Shown here in pieces: positions 34,977-45,605 of a stretch of DNA of 64,000 nt; the first letter of the stretch is position 1, and every line of letters begins with the position of its first letter. A model generated the notes under the pieces. That model had not been told where the DNA came from, made no database searches, and saw only the letters and a list, made by a program, of their open reading frames with translations. The stretch comes from Datura wrightii (lineage: Eukaryota > Streptophyta > Magnoliopsida > Solanales > Solanaceae): NCBI GenBank assembly GCA_035772735.1, contig JASDFA010000016.1:173233001-173297000 (forward strand), in the 5' to 3' direction. Made by a program: the position numbers and the translations under genes.

Positions 34977-37900
34977 AGGCAGGGACTGATTCCTAAAACA
35001 CCCACTCTCACAAAGTAGTTCAGACTATATGCATACAAAATCATAGGTTTGCCCTTATTTTCTATACCTCAAATTTTCAAACAGTCGTATTCGAATCATT
35101 ATAGGATTTTGTTAGGCTTGTAATTTTTGATTGGAGATATGTATGGTAGCTATGGGTAAAGTGACTCAACCCTCCTTAGGACTATTATTTATGGCTCCAC
35201 TTTTAACCTTTCTCTTTTTCCTCCGTTTTTTCCTTTATTCATTTTCCAACATGGGGGTATGGTTTTCACTTCAATTTTCTCTCTCTCTCTTCTTTTCTTT
35301 TCAAATTGCTAAATTTTTTATTTTCTTTTTTATTTTCTCTTTTATTTTTCTTTTATTTTTCAACCATACCACACCCATTTTGTTTTTCACAACTACCTTC
35401 TTCTTTTCATACCCGACATGTTTTTATGCACCCCTACAATAGCCACTCTAAACTTAAGCGATTTACTTAGGTTAAGGTTCACAATGTTTAAGGAGGGACC
35501 AGGGCCAAAACAGGTTCATTATATCAAAAGCAGGAAGGTGAATGGGCTAGTAAAATATAAGGTCTACTTAGCTCAAAATTCGATATCAAGAGAGATTATT
35601 ATTTCATTTGGTAGGTCATTTAGGCTAAAAGTGGACTAGTGTACAATCTGGGGACACAATATTGTCATTACTAGCCAACCCCATATGATGCCTTACCAGG
35701 GATCACTAGAACTTTTCCCTGAAGTTTTGAGTCCTACCCTGTCAACCAATTTGGCCTCTGTCTGTTTTGTAGCTAAGATCTGCGCCAACTGTGTCTAGTG
35801 CATCTTCTTATCCTCTATACTCAATTTCTTAATCTTAATCTGTTTCAGCTCACCCGGCCGATATTCAAATTTGATCGTATTTGTTGGGGCCTCAAAACAT
35901 ATATCATATAAGAAATGTGAGATGGTGCGCTCAGATATGTCTACCTGGTATCCTGAACCAAAACTGGGCAATATTGGCTGCATCCTCCAATCGTGACCCA
36001 TAGGGGCCTAACTCTTCAGTGTGCCTATATATGCTACATAGAATTCTTGTACCATCGCCGAGTTGTAGCTCCCTGAAGGTTCATTCATCCAGTTGAACAT
36101 GTACTTATCAAACAAGGTATGTATCTCCAATAGAACTTTGACCCCAGTGGTGACCATTTGAAGCTCCTCATAAATACTCCTCTTCAGGTTGCCTATCTCA
36201 TTTTCAGTTATGTCGTGGTTATAAGTCACTCGCATGCCTAGAACTATCCATCTACGAGTTGGCTACTCAGGCTGTGCTCTGCTCGAAGAAGATCCACCTG
36301 AGGTCTCAGTCTCAATATTAGCAACATTACAGACTTTAGTATGGGGCTCACTTCCCTTTGCAGCACTGGACTCACAACCCTCCTCTTCATGTGATGAGCC
36401 CCCATCCTCTTCCCCTTCTTCGCTCGACAGGGCATTTGCAATTGGAGCTGACGACTCAACCAAGGTCATAGAAATGCTTGGATTCTTTGTCTAAGCCTTA
36501 GTTGAGTGTCGGTCCAGTCGTTCTTACATAACTGGGTACTCCTAAATGGAGCCACTCAACTCTTCGGAGGTGCTTCGTTCATCTACCAGTCGACAAGTTG
36601 ATAGCTTTTTCTTGTCTACCTGATTCTTCTTTGAGGATGTGTTGGTTTACCCTTTATGCATTTTCTTTTGGTGGCGACACTGTACCTATGGTAACAATGT
36701 TAGGACCATAATCTCAAAATAAGAAGATAATAATTTTTTTTGTTATTTATTAGAATGAGTGACTTGACAAGTTGTTACTTGTGGTTATAACTCATTATGT
36801 CATCCGTTAAGTGAACTTATGAAATCTACAATTTTTTCTCTTTTTTAGGACGAGTGACATGATGAGTTGTTACTTGTTGTTATGACGCGTTATGTCATCC
36901 ATTAACTTATTCTCTGCAACTTGTCACCTTATCCCCACTTAGAAGGAGTCAACCAACAAGTCGTTAAGTGTTCCATGACTCGTTAAGTGGCTCGTACTTA
37001 AGGGTTATGTCAATTGATATTTTTGGGAATGTGAGAATGACTCACTTGATAATTCATTAAGTGACCCTACGAGTCGTTAAGTAAGGCGTTATCACTGTTA
37101 TAAGAAGTTTCTATCAATTTTTAATTTTGACAACCCTGGGTTACTTAGACTTCACCCTTTCTCAATTTTTTTAGTATAGTTTGTTGGAGATTGGGAGGGA
37201 AGAACAATCCAAGCTTCATTTCTAAGGAAATTATGGTTCGTAATGCTTGCCGATTCGATGGGTATGAGACATCCGGGTCAACTTTTATACAATAAAATTC
37301 ACAAATTCTATTTCCATAAGTTCCAAAGTTATCAAGCATGCACAAATATATGGTACAAGATCAATTTAGTTCATGAAACTGAGGATTCAACCAACAACCC
37401 TACTCAATATCAACCTAGGGTTCTATAAATTTACAATTATAGTGCGAGAACCCTGGTGAACATCAACCTCAGTGATCAAAGCAAAATATAAAAGGTTCAC
37501 TGTGATTTGGAGTTAGATGATTGAGAAGATGAAAGTTTCAGTGCACAAGAAGCATGGCCACAAATTTTTCACTTTATGGTTGAGAAGGGTTTCGACTTTG
37601 AATTTGGCAGTGATTAGTCGAGATTTTAGGAGTTATTTTCATGTAATAGAGTTATAGATATGGAGGGATTGATTGCAGGAAATTGTGGGTCAGGTACTGA
37701 AATTTTTGAGATTCGACTACGGCTAACCACGACCCTGTCCAACAAGTCATTGGTAGTAACCTCAACTCGTTAAGTGGCCTGTAAAGTTATAACCTAGAAA
37801 ACTTGCCTGCAACTTGAAGAGTAAGGGCAACAATGCATCATGTGTCATGATGGATCGTTCCAAGACTCGTTAGTCCTTTTCCTGCAATATGACATTTTTG

Positions 37901-38130
37901 ATCATGTCAGGACGAATGACCCCATGATCGTTAACTGACTTAATGATTCGTGAGAACATCCGTTTTGAAATTTTTGAACTTGCAATTCTCTACTTCGGTG
38001 GTCACAATTTCTGTGACTTTTGGCCCTAGATTTGTTTCTTCAGATTTTTGCTCTTACTCCTATTTCCCTATTCAAAGCACACCTGCACACTTCACTAAGC
38101 ACGAGCACTATATTAAAATTACAATTACAA
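34977..38130 (-). other. Region downstream of pol in the old Athila-like element
   Basis: Mostly non-coding on both strands. The exception is the extra ORF at 36500-35800. The stretch 36720-37110 and 37730-37940 repeats ACTCGTTAAGTG-like phrases akin to those in the LTRs. 35200-35440 is T-rich on the + strand; the 103-codon frame there is composition-driven. Confidence 0.5.
35795..36500 (-). pseudogene. Extra ORF downstream of pol, plant transposon-protein-like
   Basis: Three adjacent minus-strand frames (about 36494-36240, 36235-36008, 36001-35795) read in order. First comes a Ser/Glu-rich acidic stretch (EEGEEDGGSSHEEEG), then a conserved-looking segment with FNWMNEPSGSYNSAMVQEFY, then VDISERTISHFLYD. 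This pattern (W-M, then a Tyr near VxEFY, then a 'VDIS..xI..FLY' block) is what I know as the 'putative plant transposon protein' domain found beside plant gypsy elements. Two stops or frameshifts separate the parts. Function is unknown; an envelope-like role has been proposed for extra ORFs in Athila elements, but nothing here proves it. Confidence 0.6.
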
Positions 38131-38263
38131 CTCGGGTTTTCTCCCAAGTAGAGCTTGATTTAATATCGCGACACGACATGGGTATCTTGATTAATCAGAC
38201 TTCACAAAGATACCCTCATGGGTTTCCTTCTATGATGTGCCTAATTAAACATCGCGGCACGAC
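38131..38263 (-). other. Conserved hairpin block after integrase (old Athila-like element)
   Basis: Minus strand: GTCGTGCCGCGAT at 38263-38251, a second copy GTCGTGTCGCGAT at 38177-38165, then CTTGGGAGAAAACCCGAG at 38148-38131. Each can fold (stem GTCG with CGAT by one G-U pair; stem CTTGGG with CCCGAG by one G-U pair). The same block occurs at 42324-42370 (minus) and 61283-61329 (plus). Confidence 0.6.
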
Positions 38264-38984
38264 TTGGGTCCCTGGGTTACTCAAACTTTACCCAGGACCC
38301 AAAGGTTAACTAGTTTGATTTCCTAATTTGTTCCCAAATATGCCTTCACTAGCTGACCATTTACCTTCATGGTTCTCAAGTTTAATTGCACCATATGGGA
38401 ACACCTTTACCACTTGAAATGGCACCAACCACTTAGACTTTAACTTGCCAGAAAACAAGTGAAGTCTCGAACCGGACAACAAGATCAAATCTACCGGATT
38501 AAACTCTCTCTACTCAATCTTCCATCCATGATACATCTTTTCTCCTTGTAAAGAGCCTAACTCGCATAGTCTTTTAGAAAACTTCACCTAAATGATTCAA
38601 CTAATCAAACCTCAAGTTCATGCCATAACCTCAATTCAAATTCAGCTTCTTGAGTGCCCACATAGCCTTGTGCTTATGTTCAACCGATAAATAACATGAT
38701 TTTTCAAATACAAGATTATAGGGGACATACTTATAGGAGTCTTGAAGGCGGTTTGGTATGCCCATAAGGCATCATCCAGCATCCTAGACCAATCCATTCT
38801 ACTAGAATTCATAGTTTTTGTAAGGATTTTCGTTATCTTCTTATTAGAGAACTCAACTTGCCCACTATATTATGGATGATAAGGTATTGCAACCTTATGC
38901 TTCACACCATACTTCTCATGAAGATTCTACAACAACCACTTGCAAAAATGTGAACCCCCATCACTAATGATTGTGTTTGGGTCC

Positions 38985-40398
38985 TGTTCGACTGTTTGTT
39001 ATATGGGTATATAACTACACGCAAGTGCACGTGGTCGAACAAGTAGTAAAGTGGCTCAAGTAAGCCAAGTATCGATCCCACAGGGACTGGGATGAGGTAA
39101 CAAATTACTTAAGTGCTACTATATTGATTCTAAAAATGAAGAAAACAGTGCAACTAAGAGTTTGATATATTTTGATTTCTAATTTTATACTAAGTCTGCA
39201 AAGATTATATAATTTGAGTCTGAACTATGAATGTGAGCATGCTGAGGTTAAACGAACATGTAAGGAAATAAATTATCGATATAATTTGGTTAAGTTTTCC
39301 TCCGGTTGCTAGTCAAGAACTATTGCCAATGGATTAAAACTCTCGTATTTAACCCAACTTAAGAATCGTGAACCGTCCACCTACATTTCTGTGATTAAAC
39401 GAAATTCATCTTCTAGCCATACAAAACTGGTTCCTTAATTAACTAATACGACCTTCAGGTATATTTTTATCCTGAAGGTAAATCAATTCTCAATTTTCCC
39501 AAACCAAGAAAAGATCATATCCTATTGATTCACAACTTTCCAATTTCTTGCTCTCTCGAGTGAAACCGGACTTTTTAGATGTACATTAATATAGGCCACA
39601 CATTAATGCAGTAAGAACAAGAATCAATAGAACAACCATGGATGAAAAGATTAAAAACCAAATTAATCAACAATCACATCTCAATACAATTGTTCTTAAC
39701 CTCAGCAAGAAGAGGAATTAGCCACTCATTTGTGGATTAAACATCGTTAAATGAGTGTTAAACATACAAGCAATTGAATTAAAGAAGAAGGAGATAGAGA
39801 AAAACCCTTATAATTTCGTCCCCTCAACTGCCTGTAACCCATGTTCTTGCTCCACCAAGTCAGAATATTGAAAAATGAACCTAAGTGTTCTATTTATACT
39901 AGTGAAAATTTTTTCCCGGAATAACAAGTAACGTGTCACGGAGTGCATCGCGGAGCACTGGCTCCATGACACGCCACCGACGCAGACCCTCACTTGAAAC
40001 TGGGGGTCCAGGAAATAAGGACCACATGCAACGCGGAGCCAGGCCACCGTGCCACGGACCCATCGCGAACCCTCACTGGAAATAGGCTGAAAATTCCCTC
40101 TCCAAGCAGAAGGCCTCTGCGATAGCAGCGTGACATGGCTCCATCGCGGAGCCCCTTTATTTTGTGCTTTCCAATGCCTTGTCCCTTGCTCACATCCGAG
40201 TCCAACCCCGATCTCTTCCAACATGCATTTTAGCTTCCCGAAATTACATTTTACCTGCAAAACAATGTTAATCATGTTGGTTAGTATAAATTCACATTTT
40301 ATTACCAATTACATGAGAATGTATAAACATTGATAGATAAACAAGGCTAAAATGACACCTTTGAGTATCACTTGGGCATATAAATTTGCCCAAGATCA
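38985..40398 (-). repeat. 3' LTR of the non-autonomous element
   Basis: 1414 bp. On the minus strand it starts TGATCTTGGGC and ends AAACAGTCGAACA. Contains 'tatcgatcccacaggga' (+ strand, near 39071), the box found near the ends of this LTR class, and a GC-rich block at 39935-40160. Confidence 0.93.
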
Positions 40399-40410
40399 CT
40401 TACCCCACAC
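40399..40410 (-). other. Polypurine tract of the non-autonomous element
   Basis: The minus strand reads GTGTGGGGTAAG immediately before the 3' LTR. A very similar CCCCACACTTAAA (+ strand) recurs at about 42034-42047. Confidence 0.7.
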
Positions 40411-42320
40411 TTAAATCCTTGTTCGTCCTCGAACAACAATCTTACACCTCATGCAATTTACATCCCACCCTCGCTACTTTGGTTCGACAATCTAGGTTAC
40501 GGTCATACGGATTATTCAATACAGCAAATCATCAAGAAAACATGCATGGTCCTATCAATGCAATGACCTTCAATACATCAAGACCTCCTAGACTTAAGAA
40601 TCGACTCTCGATATTGGCAAACCCATGCAAATCAGCTGATCAAGACATCCAACACGAAAATTAATCTCTCATCAAGCATGTGCCCTCACAACACAAGAGA
40701 ATTTTCCCCTTTTTCATCATATGAACTCACAAAATTTCAAGCAGGGGCATATAAACACAATTTTGCTCTCTCTCCCAAAAGGATTCACATGCATCGTGTC
40801 ATGACCCATAAGCTTGCCTTTAGTGTACTACTCCACTAATAGAAAGAAGTGTGATGTAAGATCGCGTAGGACTTTAACGGGTTGTAATGGAAGCTACCGA
40901 ACTAGTAAATATTGGGCTAGCCCATAATAGCCACTAGCATCCTTAAGCGCCTTTTCAACACATCTCATCAAACTCATGGACATTGTTTCTTTCTTCATCC
41001 TCCCATTCTTGAAGTTTTTCTTTAGTTTGGCCCATCTTATTAAGCACACTTGGCACCACAACAAAAATTATTCATACACCTTCACTATAGTTTATTTATA
41101 ACAAGTGCACCTTCAACCTTTTCTTTCCTTCCATCTCTCTGCTTTTCTTTTGTTTTCACTATTCTCACTCTTCTGACACTTTGGGAAAATTATTTTCTCT
41201 TCTTAAGCGCTTAAGAGTTTGGGATCGACTTTACGACTAATGAAAAGAAGGAATTAAGCTCGGTTTACACTTTTTGACAAAAGAAAAAAAATAGGCTAAA
41301 GGCTCAACGGGCTGACTAGGGTATACGTTCAAGGTGGGTACGATAATGAAAAATAGAAACTTTCGGTTAAAAACAAAGAAATGGCTACATCCTTTCCTAC
41401 AATACACCTCCTTCATTTCGTTTTGTACACACACCAGGCAAGTTCTAGACACTTCACAATAGCATGGAATAACAAAACCTCACTTCACACTTATTGCACA
41501 TGCTCAATTCAAGATGTATTCACAGACTCTTCAATCAGCTAATTACAGAAATTCAAACATTAAGCCTCAATCACACTGAATCGAACTCTATGGCCTAGGT
41601 ATCTCAACATATTTACAAAGTTGCATGCTTTCATACGAATCACCTTTGCATTTCAAATATCACGTACAACACGCAACCATAATTCCGCAACCATAAAGTA
41701 ACTACAGGTTTTGGGATGCAACCCACAAAAGAAAAACAACTAAAAAATAATTGAAAAATCTACTCCTAACGACTACATTTCCCTTAAGACGGTCGTCATC
41801 CATCCATCATAGGGAACGGTCTCTAACTATGACTAAAAACATTATATACAGACAAAGAAAAATTTTTATTCTTTGGTTCAAAGACCACCCGTCGGAAAAG
41901 AACAGAAAAGAAAAACCAACGGGTGATGAAGTCATGCTTGACTCACAAAAAAAAATTTTTTTTCTTCAAATATTTCTAACAAGCATTACATTCACCAAAA
42001 ATCGTTAAGCACAAAAATTTTAAAATTTTCCTCACCCCACACTTAAATAATGCTATGTCCCCATAGCATCAACTTAACATTTAAAGAGGGCGAGAAATAC
42101 TCCCTGAGGCCTTTAGGCTTAGCTAACAACATGCCTTTCTTCAACTTTGCACAAGTGGGTGTTCGACCCCACACTTTTTCTCTTCCATGCTTGTTAGCTT
42201 CCTCCTCCACGGGTACTCAGACTTCCCCTCCATCTGTGCTTAACTTTCCACCAAAACAACACAAGATGAATAATAAATAAAATCAACTTAGATGCAAGAA
42301 ATTAAAATGGTACCCATGGT
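40411..42320 (-). other. Non-coding internal region of the non-autonomous element
   Basis: About 1.9 kb without convincing coding potential on either strand. Fragments of open frame (41237-41452, 41751-42008) are short and low-complexity. It ends at the conserved hairpin block. Confidence 0.6.
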
Positions 42321-42323
42321 ACC

Positions 42324-42370
42324 CTTGGGTTGCCTCCCAAGCAGCGCCTAATTTTACGTCGCGGCACGAC
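42324..42370 (-). other. Conserved double hairpin after the zinc-knuckle ORF
   Basis: Minus strand: GTCGTGCCGCGAC at 42370-42358 (stem GTCG/CGAC, 5-base loop), then CTTGGGAGGCAACCCAAG at 42341-42324 (6-bp perfect stem, 6-base loop). It starts 10 bases after the stop at 42381. Matching blocks lie at 38131-38263 and 61283-61329. Confidence 0.65.
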
Positions 42371-42380
42371 GTATTCAGTT

Positions 42381-42635
42381 TCACCGCTTTTTCCTACACC
42401 TTGAGGATATGAATCTCACCCCTAATTTCTTCTCTAATTTCCTCTTATGCTCTAGGGGTGGTGGTGAAAAATTGTAAGGACCAAGCAGTAGATGTTGCCT
42501 TTTGAACCTATTGGCCCTCAAGTAAGCGAAGTCATTTTGTCTCTCCGAGTTAGCAAATTTCAAAATATACGGGGCTTGGTGCTCTAGACATTTCTCTATA
42601 AGCTTGGAAGACTCTATTTCTATGTTGTCAACCAA
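42381..42635 (-). CDS. C-terminal part of the zinc-knuckle ORF, other frame
   Basis: 84 codons ending in a basic, Cys-containing tail (FISSRCRKKR). It lies 2 bases after the stop of the upstream ORF, but its frame is open further upstream across that stop, where it overlaps the last codons of the first ORF. A single indel therefore probably separates two halves of one protein of about 310 residues; programmed frameshifting is the alternative. It includes ILKFANSERQNDFAYLRANR and LLLGPYNF. I do not recognise the domain. The conserved hairpin block follows its stop within 10 bases. Confidence 0.55.
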   Translation of the reverse strand: MVDNIEIESSKLIEKCLEHQAPYILKFANSERQNDFAYLRANRFKRQHLLLGPYNFSPPPLEHKRKLEKKLGVRFISSRCRKKR

Positions 42636-42637
42636 AT

Positions 42638-43324
42638 TTAATGTCGAAAAATGCGTCGAGTGTGGTCCAATAACCTTAACTCTGAAACTGCATTGTGCTT
42701 GACCTCCTTACTTGTATACACCTTCTCAGCATCGACATCTATCTCTCCATTAATGTCAAATAGGGGATACTCTATCTCTTCTTCCACGAGTTGATTTTCC
42801 ATAAGTGTGAGCCCATCATAGGGACACTCAAGAGATTCTAATTGTTGGACTTCATCCAAAAATTCACCCTTGTCTTCCTCTTGTAGTTCCTCTTGAATAT
42901 CGGCTAAAACTGTTACCTGCAATTTATCACAAGCTTCAGCCTCAGCAATCATCTCTGTGAGTTTAACGCTCATCCTTTGTAGAGCCTCTGCATTCTCTTC
43001 TTGCTGAATTCTCAATACTGCCATCGCCTCCTTCATTGCTTCTGATTGCTCCAGGAGTTGTTTCAGCATGTCTTCTATTTGAGCTTGGCATCCCAAGTCC
43101 TCATTTTCAGCATGCCTATATTCAGCAAAAACAATAGAAGGATCATAGTATGGGCTTGGGGGAGGGGAATATGCATTCGGACAGCCATCCCAATGGCCAT
43201 CTTGACCACCACATATATTGCACGTGTTACAGTGTTGCCACGAGTGGTGTCCTCCGCAATTCAGACAGGATTCGCTAAAATATGAGTATCCACCATTTAT
43301 ACCATTTGTATTCCACGATGTCAT
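42638..43324 (-). CDS. Zinc-knuckle and coiled-coil protein of the non-autonomous element
   Basis: 228 codons, the longest open frame in the window. The start is the first ATG after the primer binding site, 126 bases from it. Two Cys/His clusters lie at residues 20-32 (CLNCGGHHSWQHC) and about 35-48 (CNICGGQDGHWDGC), like retroviral nucleocapsid knuckles but with altered spacing. A Pro/Tyr-rich linker follows. Residues about 80-150 are rich in Glu, Gln, Leu and Ala (QIEDMLKQLLEQSEAMKEAM), a likely coiled coil for self-association. The rest is acidic. I see no capsid domain. Role by inference: binds the element's own RNA or a partner's Gag. The intact frame contrasts with the dead frames elsewhere. 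Confidence 0.7.
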   Translation of the reverse strand: MTSWNTNGINGGYSYFSESCLNCGGHHSWQHCNTCNICGGQDGHWDGCPNAYSPPPSPYYDPSIVFAEYRHAENEDLGCQAQIEDMLKQLLEQSEAMKEAMAVLRIQQEENAEALQRMSVKLTEMIAEAEACDKLQVTVLADIQEELQEEDKGEFLDEVQQLESLECPYDGLTLMENQLVEEEIEYPLFDINGEIDVDAEKVYTSKEVKHNAVSELRLLDHTRRIFRH

Positions 43325-43449
43325 GTCAATAAGGGTATCCGAAAAAGAAAAAAATGAAAAAGAATTAAAACAAACACTAAGACCAAGTTGTCAGCACTTA
43401 GAAAAAAATATAGTAAATTTACACTTAAGAAAAATTCACCAATTGCCAG

Positions 43450-43467
43450 TCCCTGGCAACGACGCCA
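43450..43467 (-). other. Primer binding site, tRNA-Asp type
   Basis: The minus strand reads TGGCGTCGTTGCCAGGGA, two changes from TGGCGCCGTTGCCGGGGA, which pairs with the 3' end of plant tRNA-Asp and is typical of Athila/Tat elements. It lies 6 bases after the 5' LTR. Confidence 0.9.
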
Positions 43468-43473
43468 AAAACT

Positions 43474-44895
43474 TGTTCAGCTGTTTGTTATATGGGTATA
43501 TAACTACACGCAAGTGCACGTGGTCGAACAAGTAGTAAATTGGCTCAAGTAAGCCAAGCATCGATCCCACAGGGACTGGGATGAGGTAACAAATTACTTA
43601 AGTGCTACTATATTGATTCTAAAAATGAAGACAATAGTGCAACTAAGAGTTTGATATATTTTGATTTCTAATTTTATCCTAAGTCTACAAAGATTATATA
43701 ATTTGAGTCTGAACTATAAATGTGAGCATGCTGAGGTTAAACGAACATGTAAGGAAATAAATTATCGATATAATTTGGTTAACTTTTCCTCCGGTTGCTA
43801 GTCAAGAACTATTGCCAATGGATTAAAACTCTCGTATTTAACCCAACTTAAGAATCGTGAACCGTCCACCTACATTTCTGTGATTAAACGAAATTCATGT
43901 TCTAGCCATATAAAACCGGTTCCTTAATTGACTAATACGACCTTCAGGTATATTTCTATCCTGAAGGTAAATCAATTCTCAATTTTCCCAAACCAAGAAA
44001 AGATCATATCCTATTGATTCACAACTTTCCAATTTCTTGCTCTCTCAAGTGAAACCGGACTTTTTAGATGTACATTAATATAGGCCACACATTAATGCAA
44101 TAAGAACAAGAATCAATAGAACAACCATGGAAGAAAATATTAAAAACCAAATTAATCAACAATCACATCTCAACACAATTGTTCTTAACCTCAGCAAGAA
44201 GAGGAATTAGCCACTCATTTGTGGATTAAACATCGTTAAATGAGTGTTAAACATACAAGCAATTGAATTAAAGAAGGAGATAGAGAAAAACCCTGATAAT
44301 TTCGTCCCCTCAACTGCCTGTAACCCACGTTCTTGCTCCACCAAGTCAGAATATTGAAAAATGAACCTAAGTGTTCTATTTATACTAGTGAAAATTTTTC
44401 CCGGAATAACAAGCAACGTGTCACGGAGAGCATTGCGGAGCACTGCCTCCCGTGACATTCCACCGACGCGGACCCTCACTGGAAACTGGGGGTCCAGGGA
44501 ATAAGGCCCAACGTGGCACGACGTGCAACGCGGAGCCAGGCCACCGTGCCACGGACCCATCGCGAACCCTCACTAGAAATAGGCTGAAAATTCCCTCTCC
44601 AAGCAGAAGGCCTCCGCGATGGCAGCGTGACACAGCTCCATCGCGGAGCCCCTTTATTTTGTGCTTTCCAATGCCTTGTCCCTTGCTCACATCCGAGTCC
44701 AACCCCGATCTCTTCCAACATGCATTTTAGCTTCCCGAAATTACATTTTACCTGCAAAACAATGTTAATCATGTTGGTTAGTATAAATTCACATTTTATT
44801 ACCAATTACATGAGAATGTATAAACATTTATGGATAAACAAGGCTAAAATGACACCTTTGAGTATCACTTGGGCATATAAATTTGCCCAAGATCA
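43474..44895 (-). repeat. 5' LTR of the non-autonomous element
   Basis: 1422 bp, collinear with 38985-40398 apart from scattered substitutions and a few small indels, for example near 44270 and 44508. The 93- to 122-codon open frames on both strands (44421-44995) are shared by both LTR copies only because the LTRs are so similar. They include GC-rich LTR sequence and are not supported as genes. Confidence 0.93.
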
Positions 44896-45419
44896 GGTCC
44901 CAAACCTAGAAAAGATGTTTCACTTCAAGAAAGCTTTGACACTCTTGCCATCATTATTTGGAAACGCAATCACCTCCACCCACATTGACACATAGTCAAC
45001 AACTACCAGTATATATTTCATCTTTCGAGCTCACAACTCGACCTAAAGAAAAATCTAAAGTGCTACCTGGATTGAGAGAGGATTTGGACACAAGATGTCA
45101 GTTATATAAATGAAGGTCCATCATTGACGGTGACAGTATGCTAAATACAACGACAAACATGATTAGATGATTATAAGATAAAAGATACCATACTTAGTAG
45201 AAAAAAGCAACACACCATACTATCACCCATTTCTACCTGCATCATTGTTCGAGTAAGTTCTGGAAAGTACAATATACTTTTGCTTCTCTGTGTATTCGAA
45301 TGGGTTGTATATTGTATCCTTGGATCAGCCATATGTAGATTGTGGCACAGATCCCCTTCTAATTCCCATGCCATATAAGTTTAAAAGATAATCAATCGAA
45401 ATATTTTTTTGAGCTGAGA

Positions 45420-45605
45420 GAGGCGAATTTAGAATTTGAAGTTTGTGAATTCCTAGGATGACCTCAAGTTAATTCTAAAATAGTTATTGGGCTCATAGTG
45501 AAATACTTTTAGAGATTTAGTAGATTTATTAGTCTATATACAGGATCTGAAAAAATCTACTGGGTTCACATGAACCCATAACTAGGCGTCTAGATCCTCC
45601 CCTTC
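45420..45605. mobile_element. MITE-like element, 186 bp, flanked by CTGAGA
   Basis: CTGAGA occurs on both sides (45414-45419, 45606-45611). The ends form an imperfect inverted repeat (GAGGCGAATTTAGA against TCTAGATCCTCCCC, about 11 of 15 positions). It contains an inner inverted repeat TGGGTTCACATGAACCCA at 45561-45578. I recall similar short repeats in solanaceous DNA but cannot name the family. Confidence 0.5.

Larger units (their letters stand above)
38985..44895 (-). mobile_element. Non-autonomous Athila/Tat-type element with zinc-knuckle ORF, target duplication GGTCC
   Basis: 5911 bp. The minus-strand 5' LTR is 44895-43474 and the 3' LTR 40398-38985. GGTCC lies on both sides (38980-38984, 44896-44900). 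It has a primer binding site for tRNA-Asp, a short ORF directly after it, the conserved hairpin block, and a polypurine tract, but no protease, RT, RNase H or integrase. By eye the two LTRs differ at a few percent of positions, so it is young relative to everything around it. It resembles the class called TR-GAG or LARD elements, which depend on enzymes from other copies. Confidence 0.93.
19861..45060 (-). mobile_element. Remains of an old Athila-like gypsy element, heavily invaded
   Basis: Reading on the minus strand from high to low coordinates: an integrase fragment (45060-44901 and 38984-38306, split by an insertion), conserved hairpins, an extra downstream ORF (about 36500-35800), a polypurine-like tract (22657-22643) and a 3' LTR (22642-19861). 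Four later insertions account for most of the span: 21285-22472, 22984-34971, 23279-32959 and 38985-44895. The 5' part (gag, protease, RT, 5' LTR) is missing; homology stops at about 45045-45060. The assignment of all pieces to one element is inferred from order, strand and exact closure of the host sequence across each target duplication. Confidence 0.72.
38306..45060 (-). pseudogene. pol: Integrase fragment of the old Athila-like element, split
   Basis: The sequence reads from 45060 to 44901, then resumes at 38984. The first part has YILVVVDYVSMWVE and AFPNNDGKSVKAFL, typical of the core between the first and second catalytic Asp. The second part has SDGGSHF near 38950 (second catalytic Asp, one frame over) and, after a decayed stretch, the C-terminal piece at 38488-38306 (SGKLKSKWLVPFQVVKVFPYGA). 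The break carries the GGTCC target duplication of the inserted element. Homology upstream stops at about 45045, within the region before the core. Frameshifts are present. Confidence 0.82.

Noticed and set aside
35131..35442. 103-codon hydrophobic frame, possible membrane protein
   Set aside because: Encoded by a T-rich low-complexity tract; Phe runs follow from TTT repeats.
39808..40308. 166-codon minus-strand frame
   Set aside because: It lies in the LTR of the non-autonomous element; its counterpart in the other LTR (44207-44805) is broken into different frames, so the protein is not kept.
44421..44995. Several overlapping frames of 92-122 codons on both strands
   Set aside because: GC-rich LTR sequence lacking stops by composition; no domain seen.
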